Below, piece by piece: positions 8,351 through 17,303 of a stretch of 40,777 bases of DNA. This DNA comes from an uncultured Massilia sp. (GTDB lineage: Bacteria; Pseudomonadota; Gammaproteobacteria; Burkholderiales; Burkholderiaceae), in the NCBI GenBank assembly GCA_946886065.1, contig CAMPHU010000012.1, forward strand, positions 1-40,777, written 5' to 3'. How positions within the stretch are numbered: the stretch's first letter is position 1; every line of letters starts with the position of its first letter. The position numbers were made by a program, and so were the translations under genes. The notes below the pieces were generated by a model. That model did no database searches. It was not told the DNA's origin and saw nothing but the letters and a program-made list of their open reading frames with translations.

Positions 8351-8408
8351 GCCGTATTTTAACCGCTCGGCCGCCCGGCAACCATGGTGCGGCCCGCTTG
8401 CCTCGCGA

Positions 8409-8439
8409 TTGCAACGCAGTCGCCAACTCGCGTTAGAAT
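8409..8439 (+). promoter_or_regulatory. Possible promoter of the thioredoxin-like gene (leaderless?)
   Basis: TTGCAA (8409-8414) and TAGAAT (8434-8439) are separated by 19 bases, a little long. The predicted start of transcription falls at about 8446-8447, exactly on the favoured ATG, so the mRNA may have no leader. No ribosome site is visible upstream of either ATG. Confidence 0.4.
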
Positions 8440-8446
8440 GCCGCTC

Positions 8447-8869
8447 ATGCATAGCCTGACCCTCGATTCCGCCACCCGCGACACCATCGCCGCCACCCTC
8501 GGCGGCGACGGATGGACCGTCGCCTGCCTGTGCGCCGCCTGGTGCGGCACCTGCTCGTCCTACCGCGCCACCTTCGAGCAGCTGGCCGCGCGCCACCCCG
8601 ACAAGCATTTCGTCTGGATCGACATCGAAGACCAGGCCGACCTGGTCGGCGACCTTGACGTGGAAAACTTCCCCACCCTGCTGCTCCAGCGCGGCGACAC
8701 CGTGGCCTTCTTCGGCACCATGCTGCCGGACGGCGCCGTGGCGGACCGGCTGGTGCAGGCGCAGGCCGAGCTCAGCGATGACGAACTGGCAAGGCTGGCG
8801 CAGTCGAGCGAGGAACGGCGCGGGTGGCAGCGGGATTGCAACCTGCGCACGCTCCTGGGCGTGGACTGA
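8447..8869 (+). CDS. Thioredoxin-like protein
   Basis: This 140-residue protein has a thioredoxin fold with the redox motif WCGTC (in CAAWCGTCSSYRATFEQLAARH), then VDIED-type strand sequence DIEDQADLVGDLDVENFPTLLL. The cis-proline is in NFPTLLL. It has no signal peptide, so it is cytoplasmic. The C-terminal part (about residue 95 on) is a charged helix extension. Candidate starts are ATG 8438 and ATG 8447, three codons apart. I give 8447 because a -10 hexamer covers the first. It ends 7 bases before the convergent molybdopterin oxidoreductase gene. Confidence 0.85.
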   Translation: MHSLTLDSATRDTIAATLGGDGWTVACLCAAWCGTCSSYRATFEQLAARHPDKHFVWIDIEDQADLVGDLDVENFPTLLLQRGDTVAFFGTMLPDGAVADRLVQAQAELSDDELARLAQSSEERRGWQRDCNLRTLLGVD

Positions 8870-8876
8870 GTCCCCG

Positions 8877-11201
8877 CTAGGCCAGGCGCAGCGGCAAACT
8901 TCGCAGCCGCTGCCCCGTCAACTGGAACACCGCCGCGGCCACCGCCGGCGCCACCGGCGGCACGGCCGGCTCGCCCACGCCTTCCGGGTGCGCGGCGCTC
9001 GGCATGATGATGGTCTCGACATGCGGCGCGCGGTCCATGCGCAGCACCGGATAGTCGCCGAAGTTCGACTGCTGCACGCGCCCGTCGCGCAAGCTGATCT
9101 CGCCGCCCAGGGCCGCCGACAGCCCGAACACCACCGCCGATTCCACCTGCTGGGCCACGATGTTCGGATTGACCACGATGCCGCAATCGATCGCGCACAC
9201 CACCCGGTGCACGCGGATGTCCTTGCCCTCGACCGACACCTCGGCCACCTGGGCCACCGTGGTGCCGAAGGAGCGGTGCAGCGCCACGCCGTGCGCGCGC
9301 CCTTCCGCCGGCTCGCCGGCCTGCTTCACCGCCGCGTCCAGCACCGCAAGCGCGGACGGATGCCGGAGCAGCAGCGCGCGCCGGTAGGTCACGCCGTCCT
9401 GCCCGGCCGCATGCGCCAGCTCGTCCAGGAAGCCCTCCTTGAAGAAGGCGTTGTGCGAATGCCCGACCGAGCGCCAGTAGCCGATCGGCACCGGGCTGTC
9501 CACGGTCACGTGTTCCACGCGCTGGTTGGGAATCGCGTACTGCTGGTCGAATTCGCCCTCGGCCGTGGTCTTGTCCGGTCCCACGGCGGGCAGCCCCAGG
9601 TTGCGCCGGAAATACTGGTGGCCGATGGCGGCGCTGGCGGACTTGTTGTCCCAGGCCAGGATGTTCCCCGCGGCGTCGAGATGGGCGCGGAAGCGCGCCA
9701 GCGCCGCCGGGCGGTAGACGTCGTGGGTGGTGTCGTCCTCGCGGGACCAGATCAGCTGCACCGGCCGGCCCCGCACGCCGGGCGCGGCGGCCACGGCCAC
9801 CGCCTGGGCCACCATGTCCGCTTCCAGGCGCCGCCCGAAACCGCCGCCCAGCAGCATGACCTCGATCTCGACCTGCTCGCGTCCCACGCCGGCCACGCGC
9901 GCGGCCACGTCGACCGCGATGCTCGGCACCTGGGTGGAGGCCCACAGCCTGACCTTGCCGTCCGCCACCTGGGCGGTGCAGTTGACCGGCTCCATGGTGG
10001 CGTGCGCCAGGTAAGGCGCGCGGTATTCGGCGCTGACGCTCAAGGCGACGTCCTTGACTTCCTGGGCGCCGGTGTCCTGGTACACGTAACCGCTCTCGCC
10101 ATCCAGCGCGCGCGCGAACTCCTCGAACACGTCCTCGCTCGCCAGGCGGGCATGCGCACCCTCCAGCCAGTTCACCGTGAGCGCGCTCGCCGCCTGGCGC
10201 GCCTGCCACCAGCTGGCGGCCACCACGGCCACGCCGGCGCCCGCGCCGGTGTGCTCGCCCAGCACGGACGAGAAATCGGCCACGGCGATCACGCCGGGCA
10301 TGGCTTTCACCTGCGCGGCGTCGAAACCGCCGACCTTGCCGCCCACGACGGGCGACATCTTCACCGCCGCGTACACCATCCCCGGCGGGCGCGCATCGAT
10401 GCCGAAGCGCGCGCTGCCGTCGGTCTTGATGCGGCTGTCCACGCGCGGCACCGGCTTGCCGATCAGGCGGAAGGCTCCCGGCTCCTTCAGGCGCACGTCG
10501 CCCGGCTCGATCTCTGCGCCATACTGCGCGGCGCGCGCCGCCAGCGAGCCGTAGCCGGCGCGGCGGCCGTCGGCGTGGATCACGAAACCGTCTTCGGTGC
10601 GGCAGTCGGCCGCCCCGGCATTCCATTGCGCGGCGGCGGCGCGCAGCAGCATGGCGCGCGCCACGGCGCCCGCTTCGCGCATCGGGGTCCAGGCGTCGCG
10701 CACGCTGCTCGATCCGCCGGTGAACATGATGCCCAGCTCGCGCCCGACCTTGGCCAGCAGCCAGTTCGCGCCGTGGCGCACGCTGCCTTCGTCGTCCGGA
10801 TGGAAAGGGAGGTTTTCGCGCATGACCGCGACGTTGGCGAAGATCTTGTCGATCGGGGCCCGGGCGACACGCACGGCGGCCAGCGGCACGTCGAGCTCCT
10901 CGGCCAGCAGCATCGGCAGCGCCGTGTGCACGCCCTGCCCCATCTCGCTGCGCGGCACCACCACCGACACCGTGCCGTCCGGCGCGATCGCCACCCAGCC
11001 GTTGAGCGCCACCGCGCCGCCCTGCACCGGCAGCGGATCGGCCGTGTGCAGGCGCTGGCGCGGGGGCTGCACGCCCCAGCCGACCAGCAGCGCGCCGGTC
11101 GCCAGCACCCCGCCGATCAGGAAGCGGCGGCGGCCGCGCCGCGCAGGCAAAGCCAGGTCAGTCTGCGGCGCCGGAGGTGGCACCAGCTTCAAGTTCCTCA
11201 T
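8877..11201 (-). CDS. Molybdopterin-binding oxidoreductase subunit, IorB-like (xanthine oxidase family)
   Basis: This 774-residue large subunit of the xanthine-dehydrogenase superfamily resembles the isoquinoline 1-oxidoreductase beta subunit or membrane-bound aldehyde dehydrogenases. It begins with a Tat-type signal (RRRFLIGG, 24-31, then a hydrophobic stretch). Family segments include SEMGQGVHTALPMLLAEEL, LLGGGFGRRLEADM, and near the C-terminus EGVGEPAVPP, which carries the expected catalytic glutamate. Such enzymes normally work with a small 2Fe-2S subunit and a cytochrome. Neither is next to it, so it is an orphan here. Its ATG lies 44 bases inside the preceding GGDEF-EAL gene, so the two may be co-transcribed. 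The substrate is unknown. Confidence 0.88.
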   Translation of the reverse strand: MRNLKLVPPPAPQTDLALPARRGRRRFLIGGVLATGALLVGWGVQPPRQRLHTADPLPVQGGAVALNGWVAIAPDGTVSVVVPRSEMGQGVHTALPMLLAEELDVPLAAVRVARAPIDKIFANVAVMRENLPFHPDDEGSVRHGANWLLAKVGRELGIMFTGGSSSVRDAWTPMREAGAVARAMLLRAAAAQWNAGAADCRTEDGFVIHADGRRAGYGSLAARAAQYGAEIEPGDVRLKEPGAFRLIGKPVPRVDSRIKTDGSARFGIDARPPGMVYAAVKMSPVVGGKVGGFDAAQVKAMPGVIAVADFSSVLGEHTGAGAGVAVVAASWWQARQAASALTVNWLEGAHARLASEDVFEEFARALDGESGYVYQDTGAQEVKDVALSVSAEYRAPYLAHATMEPVNCTAQVADGKVRLWASTQVPSIAVDVAARVAGVGREQVEIEVMLLGGGFGRRLEADMVAQAVAVAAAPGVRGRPVQLIWSREDDTTHDVYRPAALARFRAHLDAAGNILAWDNKSASAAIGHQYFRRNLGLPAVGPDKTTAEGEFDQQYAIPNQRVEHVTVDSPVPIGYWRSVGHSHNAFFKEGFLDELAHAAGQDGVTYRRALLLRHPSALAVLDAAVKQAGEPAEGRAHGVALHRSFGTTVAQVAEVSVEGKDIRVHRVVCAIDCGIVVNPNIVAQQVESAVVFGLSAALGGEISLRDGRVQQSNFGDYPVLRMDRAPHVETIIMPSAAHPEGVGEPAVPPVAPAVAAAVFQLTGQRLRSLPLRLA

Positions 11202-14200
11202 CGTGGTCGTGTCCCCATCGTGCCAGCACCTCGTGCGCGGGTACCGGCTTGCTGTACAGGTAGCCCTGCGCCCGGTTGCAGCCGTGGCGCAGGAGGAAGG
11301 CGGCCTGCTCCTCGCGCTCCACGCCTTCGGCGATCACGGACAGGTTCAGGCTCTTGCCGAGCTGAATGATAGCAATTGCGATGGCTTCGTCGTTGGCGTC
11401 GGTCGAAATATCCTTGATGAATGAACGGTCGATCTTGAGCGTCTGCACCGGCATCTGCTTCAGGTAGGCCAGCGAGGAGTAGCCGGTGCCGAAGTCGTCG
11501 ATCGCCAGCCCCACGCCGACCGCATGCAGGTCGTTGATGTACTGAAGCGCGTCGCCGGTGTTCATGATCACCGATTCGGTCACTTCGAGCTGCAGACGCG
11601 CCGGCTCCAGCCCGGTCTCGGCCAGCACTCCGGCCACGGTCGCGGCCATGCCGCCGCGCTCGAACTGGCGCACCGACAGGTTGACCGCCATCTTGGGCAC
11701 GCGCAGGCCGCGCGCGTCCCAGGCCACCATCTGGCGGCAGGCTTCGGCCAGCACCCACTGGCCCAGGTGGGCGATGAAGCCGGTGTCCTCGGCCAGGGGA
11801 ATAAAGCGGTCCGGCGTCACCAGGCCCAGCTCCGGGCTTTGCCAGCGCACCAGGGCCTCGACGCCGATCAGGCGGCCGCTATCGATCTCCACCTGCGGCT
11901 GGTAGGTGAGGAAGATCTCGTTCTTGTCGACTGCGCGGCGCAGCAGCGCTTCCAGGCGCAGGCGCTCGACGCCCTCGCCGCTCATGGTCGGCGCATAGAA
12001 GGCGTAGCCGTTGCGGCCGCGCGCCTTGGCCTGGTACATGGCGACGTCGGCGTTACGGATCAGCATATTCAGGTCGGCGGCATCCTGCGGGAACAGGCTG
12101 ATGCCCACGCTGCCGGTGACGAACAGCTCGTAGCCCGAGACCGTGAACGAGCGCTCGAACATGCGCATCAGCTTTTCCGCCACCTTGGCCGCGCCAAGCG
12201 CGCCGTCCACCTTCTCCAGCAACACCAGGAATTCGTCGCCGCCCAGGCGCGCCAGGGTGTCGCCCTCGCGCAGGCAGCCGGCCAGCTGGCTCGCCACCTG
12301 CTTGAGCAGCTCGTCGCCGACGTGGTGGCCGAGGGTGTCGTTGACGTTCTTGAAGCGGTCCAGGTCGATGAACAGCACCGCCAGCTGCTCGCCGTCGCGC
12401 GCGGCGCGGGTCATGGCGTGCTGAAGGCGGTCGTGCACCAGCAGGCGGTTGGGCAGCGCGGTCAGCGGGTCGTGGTGGGCCAGGTGGTCGAGCTTTTCCT
12501 GCGATTCCTTGACCTTGGTGATGTCGCTGAACACGCAGACATAATGGGTGACCGCGTCGTGGTCGCCGCGCACCGCGGACACCGTGAGCCATTCCAGGTA
12601 GACCTCGCCGTTCTTGCGCGTGTCCCACAGCTCGCCGCGCCAGAAGCCGGTATCGGCCAGGTCGCGCCACAGGTCCTCGCAGAATTTCTCGTCCCGGCAG
12701 GCGCCGTGGGTCAGGTTCGAATGCCGGCCCAGGGCTTCGGATTCGGTATAGCCCGTGATCTGGGTGAAGGCGGGGTTGGTGGCGACGATCTTGCCATGCA
12801 CATCGAGCACCATGACGCCGTCGGCGATGTGTTCGAGCACCGTGGCGGACAGGCGCAGCTTTTCCTCGGCCTGCTTGCGCTCGGTGATGTCGGCGAACAC
12901 CCAGATGCTGCCGTCGTCGGGACGCGCCGGATCGAGGGCGCAGCCGCTCACCAGGGACCAGAACATGCTGCCGTCGCGGCGCTGGAACTGGCGCTCCTCG
13001 CCATGGTCCGTACCCGGGCGCATGCGTTCGTGGTGCTGGCTCAGGGCGCGCGCGTAATCCGCCTCGCCGGCGAACAGCAGCGCGGTCGAGCCGCCGGCCA
13101 GCTCGCCCTCGCCATAACCGAACAGCTCCTCGCAGCGGCGGTTGGCCGACACGATGCGGCGCTGGCGCACGAACAGGACGCCGAACATCACGTTGTCCAG
13201 GATCGCGCCCTGCTCGGTCAGCAGGGCCTCGATGCGCATCTCGTTGTGTTTGCGCTCGCTGATATCCGAAATGATCCCGTCGACCCGGAAGCCTTCGCTG
13301 TCCGGCAGGCCGAAGGGCTGGCCGTTCTCCAGCACCCAGCGCTCGATGCCGCCGGCGTCGAAGATACGGTATTCGATCTCGTAGGCGCGGCCGCCGAACA
13401 CGGCATCCTTGACCAGCTGGCGGTGCATGCGCCGGTCCTCGGGATGGATGATGTCTTCCCAGTTGCCGGTGGTGGCCAGCATGAAGCGCTCGGCCGGATA
13501 GCCCGAGATGGCCTCGATGGCATCGCTGACGAAGTCGATCGGCCCGCCCGGACGCACGCGGAACACCGCCCCCGGCACCTGGGTGACGATGGTGCGGAAC
13601 TGCTCCTCGCGCCGGCCGATGTCGGCGAACAGGTCGCGGATCGCCATGCGCATGCGCTCCATCTGGTTGCCCAGGCGCCCCAGCTCGTCGCCGGCCGACA
13701 GCGCCAGCGGCGTCTCGAAGTCGCCGCGCGCGAGGCGGTCGGAAAAGCCGGTCAGGGTGCGCAGCGGCGACAGCAGGCGGCGCTTGAGCAGCAGCGCGAT
13801 CAGCAGCAAGGAGACGCCCACCTGCAGCGCCAGCACCAGCGCGTAGTTGCGCTGCTTGGCGCCCAGCTCCTGCTGGCTGCGGTAATCGTCCATCTCGATC
13901 GCCACGCGGCCGATCTGCTGGCCGCGCACCACGATGCCGCGCTCGGCGCGGTACAGGCGGCCGAGCGGGTCGCCCTCTGCGCGCACGTCGATGAAATCGG
14001 CGTCGGACAGGCCGCGCACCTCGACCCTCACCACGGCCGGATCGCGCATGAAGGAATCGGCCAGCGAGCGCGCCGCCTCCGCGTTCATGTCCCACAGCGA
14101 TTCCTGCATGCCGAGGGCCAGGACTTCGGCCTTGCGCTTCACCGCCGCGTTCAGGGTAGCGACGGTCTCCTCGCGCTCCTTCACACCCAGCAGCAGGTAG

Positions 14201-14328
14201 CTGCCCACCACCGCCGGCACTGCCAGGCTGGCGAACACCACCAGCAGCAGCGCCCCATACAGGGAACGGCCGTAGAGCCGCATCAGGCGGGACCGCAAGG
14301 CGCGGAAATGGATACGCAATCTGGACAT
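11158..14328 (-). CDS. Membrane-bound PAS-GGDEF-EAL c-di-GMP signalling protein
   Basis: This protein of about 1056 residues combines c-di-GMP synthesis and breakdown modules. In order: a membrane helix, a periplasmic sensor region (about 30-165), a second membrane helix, a HAMP domain, three PAS/PAC repeats, GGDEF and EAL. The GGDEF active site is intact (RLGGDEF), with an I-site REGD five residues upstream for product inhibition. The EAL domain has EALVRW, NLSVRQF and DDFGTGYSSL, so it should be catalytically competent. I prefer ATG 14328 (MSRLRIHF); an in-frame ATG at 14394 would add 22 residues of unusual composition. It overlaps the IorB-like gene downstream. Confidence 0.92.
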   Translation of the reverse strand: MSRLRIHFRALRSRLMRLYGRSLYGALLLVVFASLAVPAVVGSYLLLGVKEREETVATLNAAVKRKAEVLALGMQESLWDMNAEAARSLADSFMRDPAVVRVEVRGLSDADFIDVRAEGDPLGRLYRAERGIVVRGQQIGRVAIEMDDYRSQQELGAKQRNYALVLALQVGVSLLLIALLLKRRLLSPLRTLTGFSDRLARGDFETPLALSAGDELGRLGNQMERMRMAIRDLFADIGRREEQFRTIVTQVPGAVFRVRPGGPIDFVSDAIEAISGYPAERFMLATTGNWEDIIHPEDRRMHRQLVKDAVFGGRAYEIEYRIFDAGGIERWVLENGQPFGLPDSEGFRVDGIISDISERKHNEMRIEALLTEQGAILDNVMFGVLFVRQRRIVSANRRCEELFGYGEGELAGGSTALLFAGEADYARALSQHHERMRPGTDHGEERQFQRRDGSMFWSLVSGCALDPARPDDGSIWVFADITERKQAEEKLRLSATVLEHIADGVMVLDVHGKIVATNPAFTQITGYTESEALGRHSNLTHGACRDEKFCEDLWRDLADTGFWRGELWDTRKNGEVYLEWLTVSAVRGDHDAVTHYVCVFSDITKVKESQEKLDHLAHHDPLTALPNRLLVHDRLQHAMTRAARDGEQLAVLFIDLDRFKNVNDTLGHHVGDELLKQVASQLAGCLREGDTLARLGGDEFLVLLEKVDGALGAAKVAEKLMRMFERSFTVSGYELFVTGSVGISLFPQDAADLNMLIRNADVAMYQAKARGRNGYAFYAPTMSGEGVERLRLEALLRRAVDKNEIFLTYQPQVEIDSGRLIGVEALVRWQSPELGLVTPDRFIPLAEDTGFIAHLGQWVLAEACRQMVAWDARGLRVPKMAVNLSVRQFERGGMAATVAGVLAETGLEPARLQLEVTESVIMNTGDALQYINDLHAVGVGLAIDDFGTGYSSLAYLKQMPVQTLKIDRSFIKDISTDANDEAIAIAIIQLGKSLNLSVIAEGVEREEQAAFLLRHGCNRAQGYLYSKPVPAHEVLARWGHDHDEELEAGATSGAAD

Positions 14329-14529
14329 GACATGAGATGTGGCGGCGCTGGACAGTCGGGGCGCCCGACGGACGCAGCGGTAAAGCTCTTGCATTTACAT
14401 TGCCAGATTATGCACAGAACCTTGCCATGCGTCACTAAATATGCGCCCGGCATGCCGCCGGGCGGCGTGCGGGTGTCTGCGCCGCGCGACAGGAATTGCT
14501 ATGATTGAATTCTTTTCAAGGAGACACGC

Positions 14530-15042
14530 ATGAGCATGACAATGTATACGGCCACCGTGCCGGTGTTCCGCCAGATCCTGGGCGCCCTGGCCGATGTGCT
14601 GGAAAAAGCGGAGAGGCATGCGCAGGACAACAAGATCGAGCCCGCCGCCCTGCTGCAGGCGCGCCTGTTCCCGGACATGTTCCCGCTGGTGCGCCAGGTG
14701 CAGATCGCCGCCGATTTCGCCAAGGGCACGACGGCGCGCCTGGCCGGCATCGAGGTGCCGCGCTACGAGGACAACGAGCAGAGCTTCTCCGAACTGCAGC
14801 AGCGCATCACCAAGACCCTGGGCTTCGTCGACGCCGTCCTGCAGGCGGAGGTCGATGCGGGCGCGCAGCGCGCCATCACCCACGGCACCGGCGAGCGGGC
14901 ACGCCACTTCCCGAGCGGCGAAGCCTATGTGACCCGCTTCGCGCTGCCGAACTTCTTCTTCCATGTGACGACGGCGTACGCGATCCTGCGCCACAACGGC
15001 GTGCCGATCGGGAAGAAGGATTTTATCGGCGAGTACGAATAG
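14530..15042 (+). CDS. DUF1993 family protein
   Basis: This 170-residue protein starts MSMTMYTATVPVF. Features of the DUF1993 family are the opening, LFPDMFPLVRQVQIAADFAKG and the C-terminal NFFFHVTTAYAILRHNGV segment. The family has a four-helix DinB-like fold and no established function. A strong ribosome site (AAGGAGA) lies about 7 bases before the ATG. It diverges from the GGDEF-EAL gene and appears monocistronic. Confidence 0.88.
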   Translation: MSMTMYTATVPVFRQILGALADVLEKAERHAQDNKIEPAALLQARLFPDMFPLVRQVQIAADFAKGTTARLAGIEVPRYEDNEQSFSELQQRITKTLGFVDAVLQAEVDAGAQRAITHGTGERARHFPSGEAYVTRFALPNFFFHVTTAYAILRHNGVPIGKKDFIGEYE

Positions 15043-15232
15043 GCGGGCAATACGGCTGGGCAGGCCGGAACCTCTTGCCTGCCTGGTGACGGACATCACG
15101 TACATCTGCACGGACGAGCGCCGGCTTTGCTTGGCCGTAGTGCTTGACCTGTTCTCATGCCGGCTGGCTGGCTGATCGCGAAGCTTCAGTATCAGTGTGG
15201 AGCGGCACGACGTGGCATGGCAGACATGACGG

Positions 15233-15793
15233 CTATGCCAGGCGATATAGGCCCAATACAGTGAGCAGCCCGAGCAAAGCGGTGACAGCTCCTGCAGCTG
15301 AAGTCAGGATTTTGTTGACCCTGTTAAAACCCTCCGGTCCGAAGTGAAAGACACGACGGCATACGTCCGAGAAGGGCGCGGCAGCGGCCGTAAACAGAAA
15401 AATGAGAAGCCAGGACGCAAGAAAAGCAGTCAACGCGAGTGCGCCGAGCCCCATCAATATATAGCCGTCGGTAGGACCAGCATAATGGCCGGAAAACATA
15501 GGGATCATTACTTCCCGGTTCGTCGGGTCCTTCATCCAGGTGGCGAGCCAGCGAACCCAGTAAAACCCTATCGCGGACGCCGGAATCAAGATGGCGGCAA
15601 GCGCGGCCTGGCCGATGAGCGTTCGTGCACGGCGGACCCGGATGCCCCCAGCCGTGAGGCCAATCGTAAGCATGATGGCAATCCAGAGGGCCAGCGCGTG
15701 GACCAAACTCACAAAGGCTGCCAAAGGTATTACCAAGCCTCCAATGATCGCGAGAATGCATGCAAGTGCAAGCCGGGACGATTGCTGGGTCAT
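15233..15793 (-). CDS. Polytopic membrane protein of unknown function
   Basis: This 186-residue product has four or five hydrophobic segments (about residues 8-28, 32-50, 60-80, 115-138 and 160-183). Short polar loops include WMKDPTNREVMIPMFSGHY and CRRVFHFGPEGFNRVNK. I do not recognise the family. The stretch from about 15.05 to 16.17 kb looks somewhat less GC-rich than its surroundings, so this gene may be a later acquisition. The ATG at 15793 has no strong ribosome site, but the hydrophobic pattern makes it likely to be coding. Confidence 0.65.
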   Translation of the reverse strand: MTQQSSRLALACILAIIGGLVIPLAAFVSLVHALALWIAIMLTIGLTAGGIRVRRARTLIGQAALAAILIPASAIGFYWVRWLATWMKDPTNREVMIPMFSGHYAGPTDGYILMGLGALALTAFLASWLLIFLFTAAAAPFSDVCRRVFHFGPEGFNRVNKILTSAAGAVTALLGLLTVLGLYRLA

Positions 15794-16171
15794 TCTGGTC
15801 CCCCGTGCTGTCTAACACTGCGTTATCCGGCATGCTTGCATGCCGGTGCCGAAAAATGCCACATCAACACTGGCAGACGACGTCTGGCACGGGCGGGCAA
15901 ACTGCAGTGGGCCGCGCCAAGGATAGATTTCAGTTTCCTCACTGTCCCAACAGACAGAATCGACACCCATTGCAAGGCCTGGAACGACCTTTGTTACTCG
16001 ACGCGCGAGGTTTTGCTTGAACGTCTGCGTTAAGCGAAGACGCCCACTGGCCGGTTTCGGCCGATAGCGCACGTTCGTTGAGGGACAGTGTAAAGTCGTG
16101 TTGCTCGACAGGCAAGTGGAAGTTTTTGTCAGATATCGCTACGGGTGGCGGCATCCATTCCATTGCTTAAG
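15794..16171. other. Intergenic region without a recognisable gene
   Basis: These 378 bases separate a membrane-protein gene from the DUF1289 gene. I see no convincing coding sequence. The only clear structure is a perfect inverted repeat, CCGGCATGC (15827-15835) and GCATGCCGG (15838-15846), separated by TT. It lies 34 bases upstream of the 15793 start and could be an operator or a hairpin. Confidence 0.5.
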
Positions 16172-16384
16172 TCAGGTATTGCGGCGCGGGTAGCCCTGGG
16201 ACAGGATGCGCACCCATACTTTCTCCTTGTCCTCGGCGCTCATCGTCACCCAGTTCGCCACTTCGGCAACCGTCCGGCCGCAGCCGCGGCAGACTTCGTC
16301 GAAGGTGGTCGAGCAGACCGCCACGCAGGGCGTGTCCGGACGTGCGGGCGGCGCCCCCGCCCGATCAGCGCGCGGGGCCGACAT
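16172..16384 (-). CDS. DUF1289 family small cysteine-rich protein
   Basis: This 70-residue protein has the DUF1289 core PCVAVCSTTFDEVCRGCGRT, with four closely spaced cysteines, then a helix (EVANWVTMSAEDKEKVWVRIL) with the family tryptophan. It is probably a metal- or Fe-S-binding protein; the function of the family is not established. The ATG at 16384 lies inside the last 20 bases of the DUF1415 gene, so the two are coupled. The DUF1415-DUF1289 pairing is one I associate with betaproteobacteria. Confidence 0.85.
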   Translation of the reverse strand: MSAPRADRAGAPPARPDTPCVAVCSTTFDEVCRGCGRTVAEVANWVTMSAEDKEKVWVRILSQGYPRRNT

Positions 16385-16934
16385 CGAGCTTGTCCCAGCC
16401 TTCGTGGCCGAGCTTTTCCATGGTGTCGATATTCTTCTCGAAGATGTCGGCGGCATCCGGGAAGGCCTCCACGGCGCGCGCGATGCTTTCTTCGCGCAGC
16501 AGGTGGAGGATCGGATACGGCGCGCGGTTGGTGTAGTTCGAGATGTCGTTCACATCGGTGTCGGCGAACTGGTATTGCGGGTGGAAGCTGGCCACCTGCA
16601 GCTCGCCCTCGAGCTGCATGTCCTCGACGGCGGCGTCGGCCACGTCCAGGAATTCGTTGTAATCCTCGAAGGCGTTCAGCACGAAAGGATGGATCAGGAG
16701 GGTCGTGTCGACCTGCTCCGGATCGGTGTCCGACAAGTGCTGCAGCTCGTCCATCAGGGTCTCGAGCAGCGCCTCCGGCGTGGTGGCGTTCGAGACGACG
16801 TAGCGCACCTGCTCCTTGACGTAGACCGATTTGGCGAAGGGACACAGGTTCAGGCCGATGACGGCCCGCTCCAGCCAGCGACGGGTCGCGGCAATGATGG
16901 CGTCATCGTCCGCGTTCAGCTTGGGGGTGCTCAT
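16365..16934 (-). CDS. DUF1415 family protein
   Basis: This 189-residue product has the DUF1415 signatures WLERAVIGLNLCPFAKSVYVKEQVR near the start, then LLIHPFVLNAFEDYNEFLD and the ISNYTNRAPYPILHLLREESI segment. Function is not established. ATG 16934 gives the conserved start MSTPKLNAD; open frame upstream is not conserved. It overlaps the DUF1289 gene by 20 bases. Confidence 0.88.
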   Translation of the reverse strand: MSTPKLNADDDAIIAATRRWLERAVIGLNLCPFAKSVYVKEQVRYVVSNATTPEALLETLMDELQHLSDTDPEQVDTTLLIHPFVLNAFEDYNEFLDVADAAVEDMQLEGELQVASFHPQYQFADTDVNDISNYTNRAPYPILHLLREESIARAVEAFPDAADIFEKNIDTMEKLGHEGWDKLDVGPAR

Positions 16935-17075
16935 GATGGAAATCCGATAATAAGAAGCGTTCAGCGAAGACCGGATTGTACGCACTCTTTGCGTCCCCTC
17001 ATAGGTTGACAGGCTGGCAAGGCTAAGCTTCCAACAAGGCCCAGCGCGGAACCCGGCTGTTCCCGGCGGCCGGGC

Positions 17076-17093
17076 CATACCCCTCCGGGTATG
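17076..17093. other. Hairpin in the DUF1415-mltD intergenic region
   Basis: CATACCC (17076-17082) and GGGTATG (17087-17093) form a 7-bp stem with a CTCC loop, followed on the plus strand by CCGAAAAA. The 369-base gap 16935-17303 contains this hairpin and the mltD promoter; I see no gene in it. Confidence 0.45.
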
Positions 17094-17224
17094 CCGAAAA
17101 AGCCAGTTTCGGCCCTCTTAACTTGCTGCAAATAGTGTGATACTCCCGGCATCGTCCGTTTTTATGATGCCAACTTGCAAAAATGATTTGGGTAAAGTTT
17201 TTTGTAACGGGCCCTGATTATTTC

Positions 17225-17254
17225 TTGACTGCCTCATCCCTTCGTTCGTACACT
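17225..17254 (+). promoter_or_regulatory. Sigma-70 promoter of mltD
   Basis: TTGACT (17225-17230) and TACACT (17249-17254) are separated by 18 bases, pointing at the mltD ATG at 17304. The predicted leader is about 43 bases. Confidence 0.6.
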
Positions 17255-17303
17255 GGTCCCTTGAACCACGTCGTTCGTTCCTGAACGCAACACTGGACTC
17301 GCC

